A stretch of 64,000 bases of DNA, from assembly GCA_041906305.1 (NCBI GenBank), contig JAYRJL010000006.1, positions 269,522 to 333,521 of the forward strand, in the 5' to 3' direction. Both the position numbers and the translations under genes were made by a program. This document shows positions 1 to 7,724 of the stretch, one piece after another (position 1 is the stretch's first letter; every line of letters starts with the position of its first letter). Origin of the DNA: SHVZ01 sp041906305 (lineage in GTDB: Bacteria > Pseudomonadota > Alphaproteobacteria > SHVZ01). The notes beneath the pieces were generated by a model. It was given only the letters and a program-made list of their open reading frames with translations. It did not search any database and was not told the DNA's origin.

Positions 1-65
1 GCGCGCGCGCCGCCGAGCTCATCGACAGGATCTATCAGGCAGCAGGACAAGGGAGGACCGCATGA
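1..65 (+). CDS. 3' end of an unidentified upstream gene (partial)
   Basis: Only about the last 20 codons lie in the window (frame 3, ending IYQAAGQGRTA, TGA at 63-65). The TGA overlaps the ATG of the next gene as ATGA, a junction repeated at many gene pairs in this window, and this is the main reason to call it. It would be co-transcribed with the binding protein that follows. Nothing can be said about the product. Confidence 0.45.
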   Translation, partial: ARAAELIDRIYQAAGQGRTA

Positions 66-1636
66 AGAAGACACTACTCGCGACCGCCGCCATGGCGCTC
101 GCACTCGCCGCGCCCGCCTATGCGCAAACCACGCTCAAATTCGTGCCACAGGCCGATCTCCGCATCCTCGACACAGCGTGGACCACGGCGGCGATCACCC
201 GCAACCACGGCTATCTCGTCTACGAGCCGCTGTTTTCCTACGATTCCAAGAACGAGCCTAAGCCGCAGGCGGTCGAATCCTGGACGGCGAGCCCGGACGG
301 GCTCACCTGGACCTTCAACATGCGTCCGGGGATGACCTTCTCGGACGGCACGCCGATCACCGCGAAGGACGCCGCCGCCTCGCTCGAGCGCTGGTCGAAG
401 CGGAAGGCGAGCGGCACCACCATGCGCGCCCGCATGGCGGCGATCACCGCGAAGGACGACAAGACCTTCGAGATCACCTTCAAGGAGCGCTTCGGCCTGG
501 TGCTGGAGACGCTGTCGGACGCGATCCAGCCGAGCTTCGTGCTCCGCGCCCAGGACGCCGCCGCCGATCCGTTCCAGCAGATCCAGTTCAAGGAGGTGAT
601 CGGATCCGGCCCCTTCTCCTTCGTCTCCGAGGAATGGGTTCCGGGCTCGAAGGCCGTCTACAAGAAGAACACGAACTACAAGCCGCGGCCCGAGGCGCCG
701 GACGGGTTCTGGGGCGGCAAGGTCGCCAAGCTCGACCGCATCGAGTGGATCTACATCCCCGATCCCAACACCCAGGTGCAGGCGCTGATCCGAGGCGAGG
801 TCGACGTCATCGAGATCCCGCCGGTCGACCTGCTGCCGCTGCTGAAGAAGGACCCGAAGATCAAGGTCCAGGTCATGGACCAGATGGGCAGCCAGGGCTT
901 CTTCATGCTGAACGCCCAGGCCGCACCGCTCGACAAGCCGGAAGTCCGCCAGGCCCTCGCCCACATCGTCGACCAGGCGCAGTTCCTGACGGCGACCATC
1001 GGCGACCCGGCCTACGAGAAGCCCTGCGTCTCGATCATGGCCTGCGGCTCGCCCAACGAGAGCACGGCCGGCGCCGCCCCCTTCGCCAAGGCCGACGTCG
1101 CCAAGGCCAAGGACCTGCTCAAGAAGGCCGGCTACGCCAACGAGCCGATCGTGCTGATGGATCCGACCGACCAGCACATTCTTCACCAGATGGCGGTCGT
1201 CATGGGCCAGCTCATGCGCGAGGCCGGCATCAACGTCGACCTGCAGGCCAACGACTGGAGCGCGGTCGTGACCCGCTCGGCTCGCGGGGACAAGCCCGGC
1301 CCGGGCTCGCCCGGCTGGCACCTGCACCCGAGCTGGGCCCCCGCGCGCGTCGTCGGCAGCCCGCTGACCGCGACCCAGCTCCGCGCGCCCTGCAACTCGA
1401 CGACCTTCGTCCCGGCGCCCTGCGACCAGGAGCTGGAAGCCCGCAAGTCGCGCTTCTTCGCTGCCGCCACGCCGGCCGAGCGCAAGGCGGCGATGGATTC
1501 GCTGCAGGAGCGCTTCTATCAGAGCATGCCCTATGTGGTGACCGGGCAGTTCCTGGCGCCGAAGGCGTGGCGCGACAACGTCACCGGCGTAGTCAACGCC
1601 AGCGAGTTCGTCTTCTGGAACGTCGAGAAGAAGTAG
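62..1636 (+). CDS. ABC transporter substrate-binding protein, DppA/OppA family (SBP family 5)
   Basis: Periplasmic binding protein of 524 residues for peptides or peptide-like solutes. Residues 1-21 form a Sec signal peptide (two lysines, then an Ala/Leu-rich core ending AYA) cleaved before Q22. The mature part has the family-5 layout: a VPQADLRILD start, a SDGTPITAKD segment, IGSGPFSF near residue 181 and a C-terminal FVFWNVEKK. The length is typical of the family. The ATG is preceded by GGGAGG. No permease or ATPase follows; the next gene is convergent, so this is an orphan binding protein unless its partners lie upstream of the window. It is clearly related to the protein at 46278-47858, with the same start of the mature domain and the same ending. 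The ligand cannot be told. Confidence 0.9.
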   Translation: MKKTLLATAAMALALAAPAYAQTTLKFVPQADLRILDTAWTTAAITRNHGYLVYEPLFSYDSKNEPKPQAVESWTASPDGLTWTFNMRPGMTFSDGTPITAKDAAASLERWSKRKASGTTMRARMAAITAKDDKTFEITFKERFGLVLETLSDAIQPSFVLRAQDAAADPFQQIQFKEVIGSGPFSFVSEEWVPGSKAVYKKNTNYKPRPEAPDGFWGGKVAKLDRIEWIYIPDPNTQVQALIRGEVDVIEIPPVDLLPLLKKDPKIKVQVMDQMGSQGFFMLNAQAAPLDKPEVRQALAHIVDQAQFLTATIGDPAYEKPCVSIMACGSPNESTAGAAPFAKADVAKAKDLLKKAGYANEPIVLMDPTDQHILHQMAVVMGQLMREAGINVDLQANDWSAVVTRSARGDKPGPGSPGWHLHPSWAPARVVGSPLTATQLRAPCNSTTFVPAPCDQELEARKSRFFAAATPAERKAAMDSLQERFYQSMPYVVTGQFLAPKAWRDNVTGVVNASEFVFWNVEKK

Positions 1637-1653
1637 GAAGCTGAAGCCGGATC

Positions 1654-1680
1654 CCCTCTCCCGGCGCCGCCGGGGGAGGG
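1654..1680 (+). terminator. Palindromic CCCTCTCCC hairpin between convergent genes
   Basis: Arms 1654-1664 and 1670-1680 pair over 11 positions including one G.T wobble, with a 5-nt loop. It lies 17 nt after the binding-protein stop and 9 nt after the 3' end of the convergent cueR-like gene. No T-run follows on the plus strand. It belongs to the same palindrome type as the hairpins at 12787-12819 and 50416-50447. It may end transcription or be a dispersed repeat. Confidence 0.5.
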
Positions 1681-1689
1681 TACCGAGCG

Positions 1690-2103
1690 TCAGTCGCCGT
1701 GGTGGACGTGGTCTACCGCGGCCGCCAGATCCTCGAGGATCGGGCAGTCGGGCCGATCGTCGCCGTGGCAACGATGGGCAAGCATCATCAGGGCCGAGCG
1801 CATCCCTTGCAGCTCGGCGATCTTCCCGTCGATCGTGGCGACCCGGTCGAGGGCGATCTTCTTCACCTCTCCCGAAGCCCGCTCGCGATCGCGGTAGAGC
1901 GCGAGCAGTTCTCGGCATTCCTCGATCGTGAAGCCGAGCCCACGTGCACGATGGACGAAGCGCAAGGTCGCCACGTCCTTGTCGGAGTAGTCCCTGTAGC
2001 CGTTGCCGCGTCGCTCCGCCGGCTGGATCAAGCCGACGGACTCGTAGTAGCGGATGGTCTTGGGCGGCATGCCCGAGCGTTCTGCAGCGGCGCCGATATT
2101 CAT
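1690..2103 (-). CDS. cueR: MerR-family copper-responsive regulator, CueR/HmrR-like
   Basis: One-component activator of 137 residues. The N-terminal winged HTH (residues 1-70) carries the MerR signature TIRYYESVGLI at 17-27 and YRDYS at 37-41. A dimerisation helix follows. The C-terminal metal-binding loop has two cysteines separated by seven residues (C112 and C120, in CHGDDRPDCPIL), the CueR/HmrR arrangement for Cu(I)/Ag(I). Members of this family distort promoters with 19-20 bp spacers. A His-rich tail (VDHVHHGD) is present. No copper ATPase or chaperone gene is adjacent, so its targets lie elsewhere. SD-like AAAGGA sits about 9 nt before the ATG. Confidence 0.85.
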   Translation of the reverse strand: MNIGAAAERSGMPPKTIRYYESVGLIQPAERRGNGYRDYSDKDVATLRFVHRARGLGFTIEECRELLALYRDRERASGEVKKIALDRVATIDGKIAELQGMRSALMMLAHRCHGDDRPDCPILEDLAAAVDHVHHGD

Positions 2104-2119
2104 CAGCGTAGGTCCTTTA

Positions 2120-2140
2120 CTCCTCCTCCCTGAGGAGGAG
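2120..2140 (-). other. Perfect 9-bp hairpin upstream of the cueR-like gene
   Basis: Arms 2120-2128 and 2132-2140 (CTCCTCCTC / GAGGAGGAG) are perfectly complementary around a 3-nt loop. The hairpin is 17-37 nt upstream of the regulator's ATG and 35 nt after the end of the hydratase operon on the same strand. It may attenuate read-through or hide a purine-rich ribosome-binding stretch. A MerR-type promoter dyad is less likely, because no -35/-10 pair with a 19-bp spacer fits it. Confidence 0.4.
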
Positions 2141-2174
2141 CCTGCCTTGAGATTTCCGGATCGGCAAGATGCCT

Positions 2175-2834
2175 TTAGATGACCTCGTCCTTGCGGGACG
2201 TGGTCTCGCCGTAGCGTCGGAGCGCGGGCTCCTTCAATCCGGCATAGGCATCAGCCAGCTTTTCGTTGACCTTGCGGTTCTCGATCTCGAAGAGACTGTT
2301 GCCCTTGAGGTCGCCGTCGACGAGGAAGGGCCCGAAGTTCTCGACTTCGAACACCCACATTGCCTGGGCGATGCCGAGTTCTTCCAGCCAGTGCACGGCG
2401 CGCACCTTCTTGATGCCGCGGCCCAACAGCGCGCCGGTGCCGTAGCCCACGGTGGTGAGATACACCGCGCCCTTCGGCACGAAGTGATTGCGGTAATCCT
2501 CTTCAGACATGCCGCCCTTTCCGATCACCATCCGGCACCCGGAGACGTCGAACCAGCGGTTCATCCATTTCGAGAAGCGGAAGCTCGCGGTCGCGGTGAC
2601 CGCGCCGACGTCGTAGCTGCCATCGGGCCTGACCGCGGCGGCCGGCGAGCAATGGAAGTTCACGTTGGAGACCGAGGCGAGGTCGACCGGCGGATTCAGC
2701 CCCTCGTCGAGCACGCGCCGATAGAGGCCTTCACGGCCGGTGTAGATGGGGCCGTCCAGGTAGACGATCATGCCGGCCTCGAGCTTCGCCAGGTCCTCCG
2801 GCACAACCGGAACCTTGAGGCGGATCTCCTTCAT
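2175..2834 (-). CDS. Class I fumarase/tartrate dehydratase-type hydratase, beta subunit
   Basis: C-terminal-type subunit (219 residues) of an iron-sulfur hydro-lyase of the FumA/TtdB superfamily. Visible features are the early substrate-loop region AGMIVYLDGPIYTGRE (21-36), the SGCRMVIGKGG turn near residue 100, and GTGALLGRGI. The start is the ATG at 2832-2834. Its first two bases overlap the TGA of the alpha subunit (ATGA), so translation is coupled; an in-frame GTG 36 nt upstream would lie inside the alpha gene. It is the last gene of the transporter-dehydrogenase-hydratase operon. The family adds water across the double bond of fumarate, mesaconate or related acids; the exact substrate here is unknown. 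Confidence 0.88.
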   Translation of the reverse strand: MKEIRLKVPVVPEDLAKLEAGMIVYLDGPIYTGREGLYRRVLDEGLNPPVDLASVSNVNFHCSPAAAVRPDGSYDVGAVTATASFRFSKWMNRWFDVSGCRMVIGKGGMSEEDYRNHFVPKGAVYLTTVGYGTGALLGRGIKKVRAVHWLEELGIAQAMWVFEVENFGPFLVDGDLKGNSLFEIENRKVNEKLADAYAGLKEPALRRYGETTSRKDEVI

Positions 2835-3760
2835 TCCACACCCTCCCGGCGGTGGTAGTCGGTGAACCATGCCGGGTCGGTTCGGTACTCGACCCTGCCG
2901 TCCGCATGGAGGCGCGCCACCGCCCGGCGCGAGGAAAGGCAGAACGCATGCACGCTCATCGGCATGCCGCCGGTATGGGTGTGGGCGACCTCGATATGGC
3001 AGTCGACCACCATCGACTTGCCGACGAAGCCCATCGGTCCCATGCCGATCGAGTTGCCGAGGTCCTTCAGCTCCGCCTCGAGCGAGGCGATCTTGGGATC
3101 GGGATTCCTATCGCCGACGACGCGCAGGCAGGCTGCCTGCTTGCCGATGGTCATGGCCGTGTCCTTCGAGCCGCCGAGACCGATGCCGATGATCGCCGGC
3201 TGGCAGGCGAGGCCGCGACGGCCGAACTGGACCAGGACGTCGAGATAGAACTTCTTGATGCCGTCAATGCCGTCCCCTGGAAACAGCATCCGGTAGTCGG
3301 TACCGAACAGGCCGCCCTTGTGGACAGTCGTTATGTCGACCCAGTCGGCATCGGGCTCGAAGGAATAGTCGATCTCCGGCGCATGGATGCCGACATTGTT
3401 GTTGTTGTCGGCGCGCGACAGTGGATGGACGCGGTTGGGCCGGAGGGGCACCTCGTTGGTCGCCTTCGCGACCGCGCGGCGGAGCGCGCGTTCCAGCGCG
3501 ATGAAGCCGCCCTGCAGCTTCGCCTCGTTTCCGGCCTTCACGTAGAAGCGCGGCAGCCCGGTGTCGGCGCACATGGCGCGGCGGTCGGTCTCGGCCGCCT
3601 CCCAGTTCTCGACCATCGCCTTCAGCACGAACTTGGAGAGATCGTTCGGCTCGGTCTCCAGCATCGCCTTGATGCCGTCGGCATAGTCCTTCGGGATGAC
3701 GATCGCCGCCTGGCGCGTCAGCTCGAGGCCCACCTCCTCGATGGTCGATGACGGGATCAT
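2831..3760 (-). CDS. Class I fumarase/tartrate dehydratase-type hydratase, alpha subunit
   Basis: N-terminal-type subunit (309 residues) that carries the [4Fe-4S] cluster. Candidate ligand cysteines are in MCADTGLP (near residue 57), LACQPAI (near 186) and in the C-terminal third. Conserved family features include SRADNNNNVG, HKGGLFGTDY and IGIGLGGSKDT. The ATG at 3758-3760 overlaps the stop of the flavoprotein gene (ATGA), and its own TGA overlaps the beta-subunit ATG. Class I hydratases are oxygen-sensitive, so a dedicated copy coupled to a dehydrogenase suggests a substrate other than TCA-cycle fumarate, but plain fumarase activity cannot be excluded. Confidence 0.88.
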   Translation of the reverse strand: MIPSSTIEEVGLELTRQAAIVIPKDYADGIKAMLETEPNDLSKFVLKAMVENWEAAETDRRAMCADTGLPRFYVKAGNEAKLQGGFIALERALRRAVAKATNEVPLRPNRVHPLSRADNNNNVGIHAPEIDYSFEPDADWVDITTVHKGGLFGTDYRMLFPGDGIDGIKKFYLDVLVQFGRRGLACQPAIIGIGLGGSKDTAMTIGKQAACLRVVGDRNPDPKIASLEAELKDLGNSIGMGPMGFVGKSMVVDCHIEVAHTHTGGMPMSVHAFCLSSRRAVARLHADGRVEYRTDPAWFTDYHRREGVE

Positions 3761-5472
3761 GAGAGCGTCTGCCCGGGGCGCACGCGGGTGAAGGCGACGG
3801 GGGTCGTGGTCACGGCGATGCGGCTTCCTTCGAGCGTCACGACGGTGTTCTCCGACTTCTCCAGCGATCCGGTCTCGGGGAAATCCGAGCGGTAATGCGC
3901 CCCCCGGGAGTCGTCGCGCCGGAGCGCGGCGGCGGCGATCGCCCGGCTGGTCAGGATCAGGCTGTCGAGGCTGAGCCAGTCGGCCCAGGTGAGGTTGAAC
4001 GCCCGCGAGGCCTGGGGCAAGCCGGTCTCGGCGAGCTCGGCCGCGAGATCTTCGAGCGCCTTCTGGCCGCGCTTCAGGCTGGCCTCGCTGCGGATGATGC
4101 CGACATCGTCCCACATCAGGCGGTAGAGCCGCTCGCGAAGCTCGTTGAGGTCGCCGGGCTTGCGCGAGAACGGACGCAGCGTGTCGGCGACCGCGGCCTC
4201 GATCGCCGCCTCGTCGGGCGCGGCGATGCCGCCCTCCGACCTCGCGAAGGCCGCCATCGCCTCGCCGGCGATGCCGCCATAGACCGTCGAGTTGGCGACG
4301 CCGTTGCCGCCGAGGCGGTTGGCGCCGTGCACGCCGCCGGTGTCCTCGCCGGCGGCGAAGAGGCCGGGAAGCGAGGTCCGGCAGTCGAGCGCGTACTCGA
4401 CGCCGCCCATCATGTAGTGGGCGGTCGGCACCACCTCGACATTGCCCGCAACCAGGTCGAAGCCGACATCGGCGCAGCGCGTGACCATGCCCTTGAACTG
4501 CTTCTTCACCATTGCCGGATCGAGATGCTTCATGGTGATGAAGACGCCGCCGTTGGGGCCGGTCTTGCCGGCCTTCATCTGGTCGTACATGCCGCGGCTG
4601 ACGATGTCGCGGGTCGCCCGCTCGTTGCGCGGGTCGTACTTGTGCATGAAGCGCTCGCCGGCACCGTCGAGAAGATGGCCGCCGGCGCCGCGGAGTCCTT
4701 CCTCGATGATCGTGCCGGTGATGCGCGTGTCCTTGCCGGCGATCAGGCCCGTGGGGTGGAACTGCACCATCTCCATGTCGCGGAGCTTGAGGCCGGCGCG
4801 CAGCGCCATCGCCAGCCCGTCGCAGGACTTGTCCCCGGACGGCGTGTGGTAGAGATACATGGTCGGCCCGCCGCCGGTCGCCAGCAGCACCGCCTTGGCG
4901 GCGACGAAGCGGAACTCGCCGGTGCGCACGTCCAGCATCAGCACGCCGGAGAGCCGCTGGCCGTCGCGAGACGGAATCAGCGCGATCGCGCGGTGCTCCT
5001 CCAGCCGCTTGATGCCGCGGGCCCAGACCTGCTCGGCGAGCCGGTTGATGATCTCGATGCCGGTCAAGTCGCCCTTGTGCACCGTGCGGTCGACGGTCTG
5101 GCCGGCGAAGGCCTTGAAGTGGAGCCGGCCATCGGGATTGCGGTCGAAGAAGCAGCCCCAGCGATTTTCGAGTTCGACGATGCGCTCGACCGCGCCCTCG
5201 ACCAGCCGCCAGGCGAGCTCCTGGTGGTTGAGCCACTTGCCGCCCTCGATCGTGTCCATGAAGTGGCGCTGGAGGGAGTCGCCGGGTGCCAGCGCCACGT
5301 TGTAGCCGCCCTGCACCATGCGCGTGCAGCCGCTCTTTCCCAGCAGGCCCTTCACCGCGATCGTGATCTCGAGGCTCGGGTCCTTGTCGTGCGCGTGGAG
5401 GGCGGCGAGCAGGCCGGCGCCGCCCGAGCCCAGGATCAGCAGATCAGTCTGGTGGCGCTCGAGACCGCTCAT
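3757..5472 (-). CDS. Succinate dehydrogenase/fumarate reductase-like flavoprotein subunit
   Basis: FAD-dependent dicarboxylate oxidoreductase of 571 residues. Rossmann motif GSGGAG is at 15-20. The substrate motif QFHPTG has H239, equivalent to the conserved active-site histidine. PTAHYMMGG and GANRLGGNG are also conserved. At the site of the covalent flavin histidine (SHTxxAQGG in SdhA) this protein has GCTRMVQGG, with C49 in place of His, so FAD is probably bound non-covalently or differently. The ATG at 5470-5472 overlaps the stop of the membrane anchor gene. It should form a membrane complex with the iron-sulfur subunit and two anchors encoded just upstream. Role inferred: oxidation of a succinate-like substrate, or reduction of a fumarate-like one. 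Confidence 0.87.
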   Translation of the reverse strand: MSGLERHQTDLLILGSGGAGLLAALHAHDKDPSLEITIAVKGLLGKSGCTRMVQGGYNVALAPGDSLQRHFMDTIEGGKWLNHQELAWRLVEGAVERIVELENRWGCFFDRNPDGRLHFKAFAGQTVDRTVHKGDLTGIEIINRLAEQVWARGIKRLEEHRAIALIPSRDGQRLSGVLMLDVRTGEFRFVAAKAVLLATGGGPTMYLYHTPSGDKSCDGLAMALRAGLKLRDMEMVQFHPTGLIAGKDTRITGTIIEEGLRGAGGHLLDGAGERFMHKYDPRNERATRDIVSRGMYDQMKAGKTGPNGGVFITMKHLDPAMVKKQFKGMVTRCADVGFDLVAGNVEVVPTAHYMMGGVEYALDCRTSLPGLFAAGEDTGGVHGANRLGGNGVANSTVYGGIAGEAMAAFARSEGGIAAPDEAAIEAAVADTLRPFSRKPGDLNELRERLYRLMWDDVGIIRSEASLKRGQKALEDLAAELAETGLPQASRAFNLTWADWLSLDSLILTSRAIAAAALRRDDSRGAHYRSDFPETGSLEKSENTVVTLEGSRIAVTTTPVAFTRVRPGQTLS

Positions 5473-5798
5473 GCGAAGGCCCGGATGACAAAGCCGGCGC
5501 CGACCGCGAGCGAGGCCGCCGCCGCCCAGCCGATCCAGTTCTTCTGCCGGTCGCTCCACGGCAGAAGCTCGATCGCGAGCAGGCGGAGCCCGCCGAACAT
5601 GTGCAGCGCCAGCAGGATCACGAGGCCGGTTTCCGCTGCCTTGACCAGCGGCAGCTTTGACCATTCGAGGAAGCCGTCGAGCGCCGAGGTCTCGACCGCG
5701 AGTCCGAGAACGATCAGATGGACCGGCAGGAACACCGCCAGCGCCAAGCCCGAGAGGCGATGGACCAGGAAGGCCCGGTATGAGGCATGGCTGCGCAT
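5469..5798 (-). CDS. Succinate dehydrogenase/fumarate reductase-like membrane anchor subunit (SdhD position)
   Basis: Small membrane protein of 109 residues starting MRSHASYRAF. Three hydrophobic spans are visible, around residues 15-35, 50-72 (containing LALHMFGGLRLL, whose His is a candidate haem ligand) and 85-107. It matches the FrdD/SdhC-type anchor layout. Its stop is coupled to the flavoprotein start by ATGA, and its ATG shares one base with the stop of the preceding anchor (TGATG). A longer in-frame reading is rejected because it would run into the upstream gene. Confidence 0.75.
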   Translation of the reverse strand: MRSHASYRAFLVHRLSGLALAVFLPVHLIVLGLAVETSALDGFLEWSKLPLVKAAETGLVILLALHMFGGLRLLAIELLPWSDRQKNWIGWAAAASLAVGAGFVIRAFA

Positions 5799-6130
5799 CA
5801 GGAAATCGCCTGGACCGCGCGGAGGCCGATCGCGAGCAGGACCAGGCCGAAGCCCAAGGTCGCGAAGTCGAGCGTGCGGTTGCGCCACGAGGTCCATTCG
5901 CGGACGACCACGCGGACGCCGATCGCCGCGTGGATCGCCGCGGCGACGACGAAGAGCGCATAGACCGCTGGCCACAGCATGGTCGATCGCGTGCGGCCGA
6001 GGATCTCGCCTGCCGAGAGCCCGCCGGCGACCGCATAGAGGATCACGCCGAGATGCAGCAGCACGAGCGGTGCCAGCACCAGCGCCGAGCCGCGCTGGGC
6101 GATGTAGAGCCAGAGCTCGAGCCGCTTCAC
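5798..6130 (-). CDS. Succinate dehydrogenase/fumarate reductase-like membrane anchor subunit (SdhC position)
   Basis: Membrane protein of 110 residues. It opens with RLELWLYIAQRGSALVLAP, has a second span with LHLGVILYA, a third containing AAIHAAIGVRV, and ends in a fourth hydrophobic stretch. The arginine/serine pair near the start and the histidines inside the spans resemble quinone- and haem-binding anchors. The start is a GTG at 6128-6130 overlapping the TGA of the iron-sulfur subunit (GTGA). Together with the next gene it should tether the complex to the inner membrane and pass electrons to or from quinone. Confidence 0.75.
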   Translation of the reverse strand: MKRLELWLYIAQRGSALVLAPLVLLHLGVILYAVAGGLSAGEILGRTRSTMLWPAVYALFVVAAAIHAAIGVRVVVREWTSWRNRTLDFATLGFGLVLLAIGLRAVQAIS

Positions 6131-6843
6131 AGCTCGCCCTTCAGCGCGGCCATGACAACCAGCCGCTTCAGGCCGGCGATCGAGCGCGTCGGGTTGAGGC
6201 CTACCGGGCAATGCTCGACGCAGTTCTGGTGGCCGTGGCAGGCGTGGCAGCCGGCATCCTCGGCGACCGCCTTGAGATGGCCTCCCCGGTCGCCGTCGCG
6301 CACGTCGTTGACCAGGGTCCAGGCACGGTTGAGCGCGGCAGGCCCGAGATAGTCCGGCTGCCAGGAGACGACGTCGCAGGCCGAATAGCAGACGCCGCAG
6401 CCGATGCATTCGATGCCGGCATCGGCCTCCCTCCGCTTCGGATCGTCGGGCGGGATCGTCGCCACGCCCTTCGCCTTGGCGTCGGAGGGGACGAAGCGGC
6501 CCAGCGCCTCCTGGCCCTTGTCGAAGAACGGCGCCATGTCGGTCGCCAGGTCCTTGACGATCGGCAGGTTGCGCAGCGGCTCGATGCGGACGCGGCCGGA
6601 GGTGGCGACCTTCTGCACATGGGTGCGGCAGGTCCAGCGCGGCGTGCCGTTGACGGTCATGGCGCAGCTGCCGCAGACGCCGACCCGGCAGGCGAAGCGA
6701 TAGGCCAGGCTCGGGTCGAGCTTCCGCTGCACGTAGGTCACGAGGTCGAGCACGGTCTGGCTCGGCTGGGTCGGAACCTCGAAGGTCTCGAACGCGCCGT
6801 CCTCGGCGCCGCGCCAGATCTCCACCTTCAATGTCCCGGTCAT
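6127..6843 (-). CDS. Succinate dehydrogenase/fumarate reductase-like iron-sulfur subunit
   Basis: Electron-transfer subunit of 238 residues. An N-terminal ferredoxin domain holds a [2Fe-2S] site (CRVGVCGSC plus a distal Cys after PRWT, residues about 52-71). The C-terminal domain has CIGCGVCYSAC for a [4Fe-4S] cluster and a second set ending NCVEHCPVGLNP for the third cluster. All expected cysteines are present, and the size matches SdhB/FrdB. The ATG is coupled by ATGA to the stop of the ABC permease gene, tying this complex directly to the transporter. Confidence 0.9.
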   Translation of the reverse strand: MTGTLKVEIWRGAEDGAFETFEVPTQPSQTVLDLVTYVQRKLDPSLAYRFACRVGVCGSCAMTVNGTPRWTCRTHVQKVATSGRVRIEPLRNLPIVKDLATDMAPFFDKGQEALGRFVPSDAKAKGVATIPPDDPKRREADAGIECIGCGVCYSACDVVSWQPDYLGPAALNRAWTLVNDVRDGDRGGHLKAVAEDAGCHACHGHQNCVEHCPVGLNPTRSIAGLKRLVVMAALKGEL

Positions 6844-7724
6844 CGCTGCATGCCCCAGCGGCGCACGGTGCGCGCCTCGATCGCCCGGAAGACGATCGCT
6901 TCGACCGCGAGCCCGATCAGGATCACCATGACGAGGCCGGCGAAGACCTCGGGGATGTTGAGCTCGTTCCGGTTCTCGAAGATGAACCAGCCGAGCCCGC
7001 CCGAGCGCGAGGAGACGCCGAACACCAGCTCGGCCGCGATCAGCGTCCGCCAGGCGAAGGCCCAGGCGATCTTGAGGCCGGCGAGGATCGAGGGGAACGC
7101 CGCCGGGATCAGGATGTGGACCACGTAGCGGATGCCGGTGAGGCCGTAGTTGCGCCCCGCCATCCGCAGGGTGTCGGAGACCGCAGTGAAGCCGGCATGG
7201 GTGTTGAGGGCCAGGGGCCAGAGGACGGAGTGAACGAGCACGAACACGAGCGAGGTCTCGCCGAGGCCGAACCAGAGAAGGGCGATCGGCAGGAGCGCGA
7301 TCGCCGGCAGGGGATTGAACATCGCCGTCAGCGTCGACAGCAAGTCGCTTCCGATCCGGGTCGATACCGCGAGCGCGGTGATCGCGAGCGCCAGGACGAC
7401 GCCGATCAGGTAGCCCTTCGCCAATACCGTGATCGAGGACCAGGCCCGCCAGAGCAGTCCCCGGCTAAGGACCGAGTCCCAGAGGGCGCTCGCGACGTCG
7501 GAGAAAGGCGGGAAGATCAGCGCGTTGGAGAGCCACGCGCCATAGGCCTGCCAGATCGCGGCCAGGACCAGCAGCAGGAAGATGCGGCGCGCGCCGGCGA
7601 GATTGGTCAGCCTCTCGAAGGCCGAGAGCGGCCGGGCGACGTCGCCGACATTGCCGAGCGGCGGCAAGATGCGCTCGAACTCCGGCCGGCGCGGCGGCAG
7701 AGGCTTGGCCGTGCCGTCAGCCAT
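6840..7724 (-). CDS. ABC transporter permease, NitT/TauT family
   Basis: Inner-membrane permease of 294 residues in the BPD_transp_1 superfamily. About six hydrophobic spans follow a cytoplasmic N-terminus of about 45 residues. The EAA loop, which contacts the ATPase, is at about residues 195-215 (RYVVHILIPAAFPSILAGLK). It resembles SsuC/TauC-type permeases for sulfonates, nitrate and related anions. The gene overlaps the ATPase gene by 8 bases and the iron-sulfur subunit gene by 4, so it sits between transport and catabolic functions in one message. Confidence 0.9.
   Translation of the reverse strand: MADGTAKPLPPRRPEFERILPPLGNVGDVARPLSAFERLTNLAGARRIFLLLVLAAIWQAYGAWLSNALIFPPFSDVASALWDSVLSRGLLWRAWSSITVLAKGYLIGVVLALAITALAVSTRIGSDLLSTLTAMFNPLPAIALLPIALLWFGLGETSLVFVLVHSVLWPLALNTHAGFTAVSDTLRMAGRNYGLTGIRYVVHILIPAAFPSILAGLKIAWAFAWRTLIAAELVFGVSSRSGGLGWFIFENRNELNIPEVFAGLVMVILIGLAVEAIVFRAIEARTVRRWGMQR

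Noticed and set aside
2831..5236. 801-residue product as one protein
   Set aside because: Only the last 309 residues match the hydratase alpha subunit; the front part is a shadow frame of the flavoprotein gene.
3895..7128. Very long plus-strand open frame (1077 codons) across the dehydrogenase genes
   Set aside because: It is antisense to four genes with clear motifs and its translation is low-complexity Arg/Gly/Asp-rich, as expected from codon bias in G+C-rich DNA.
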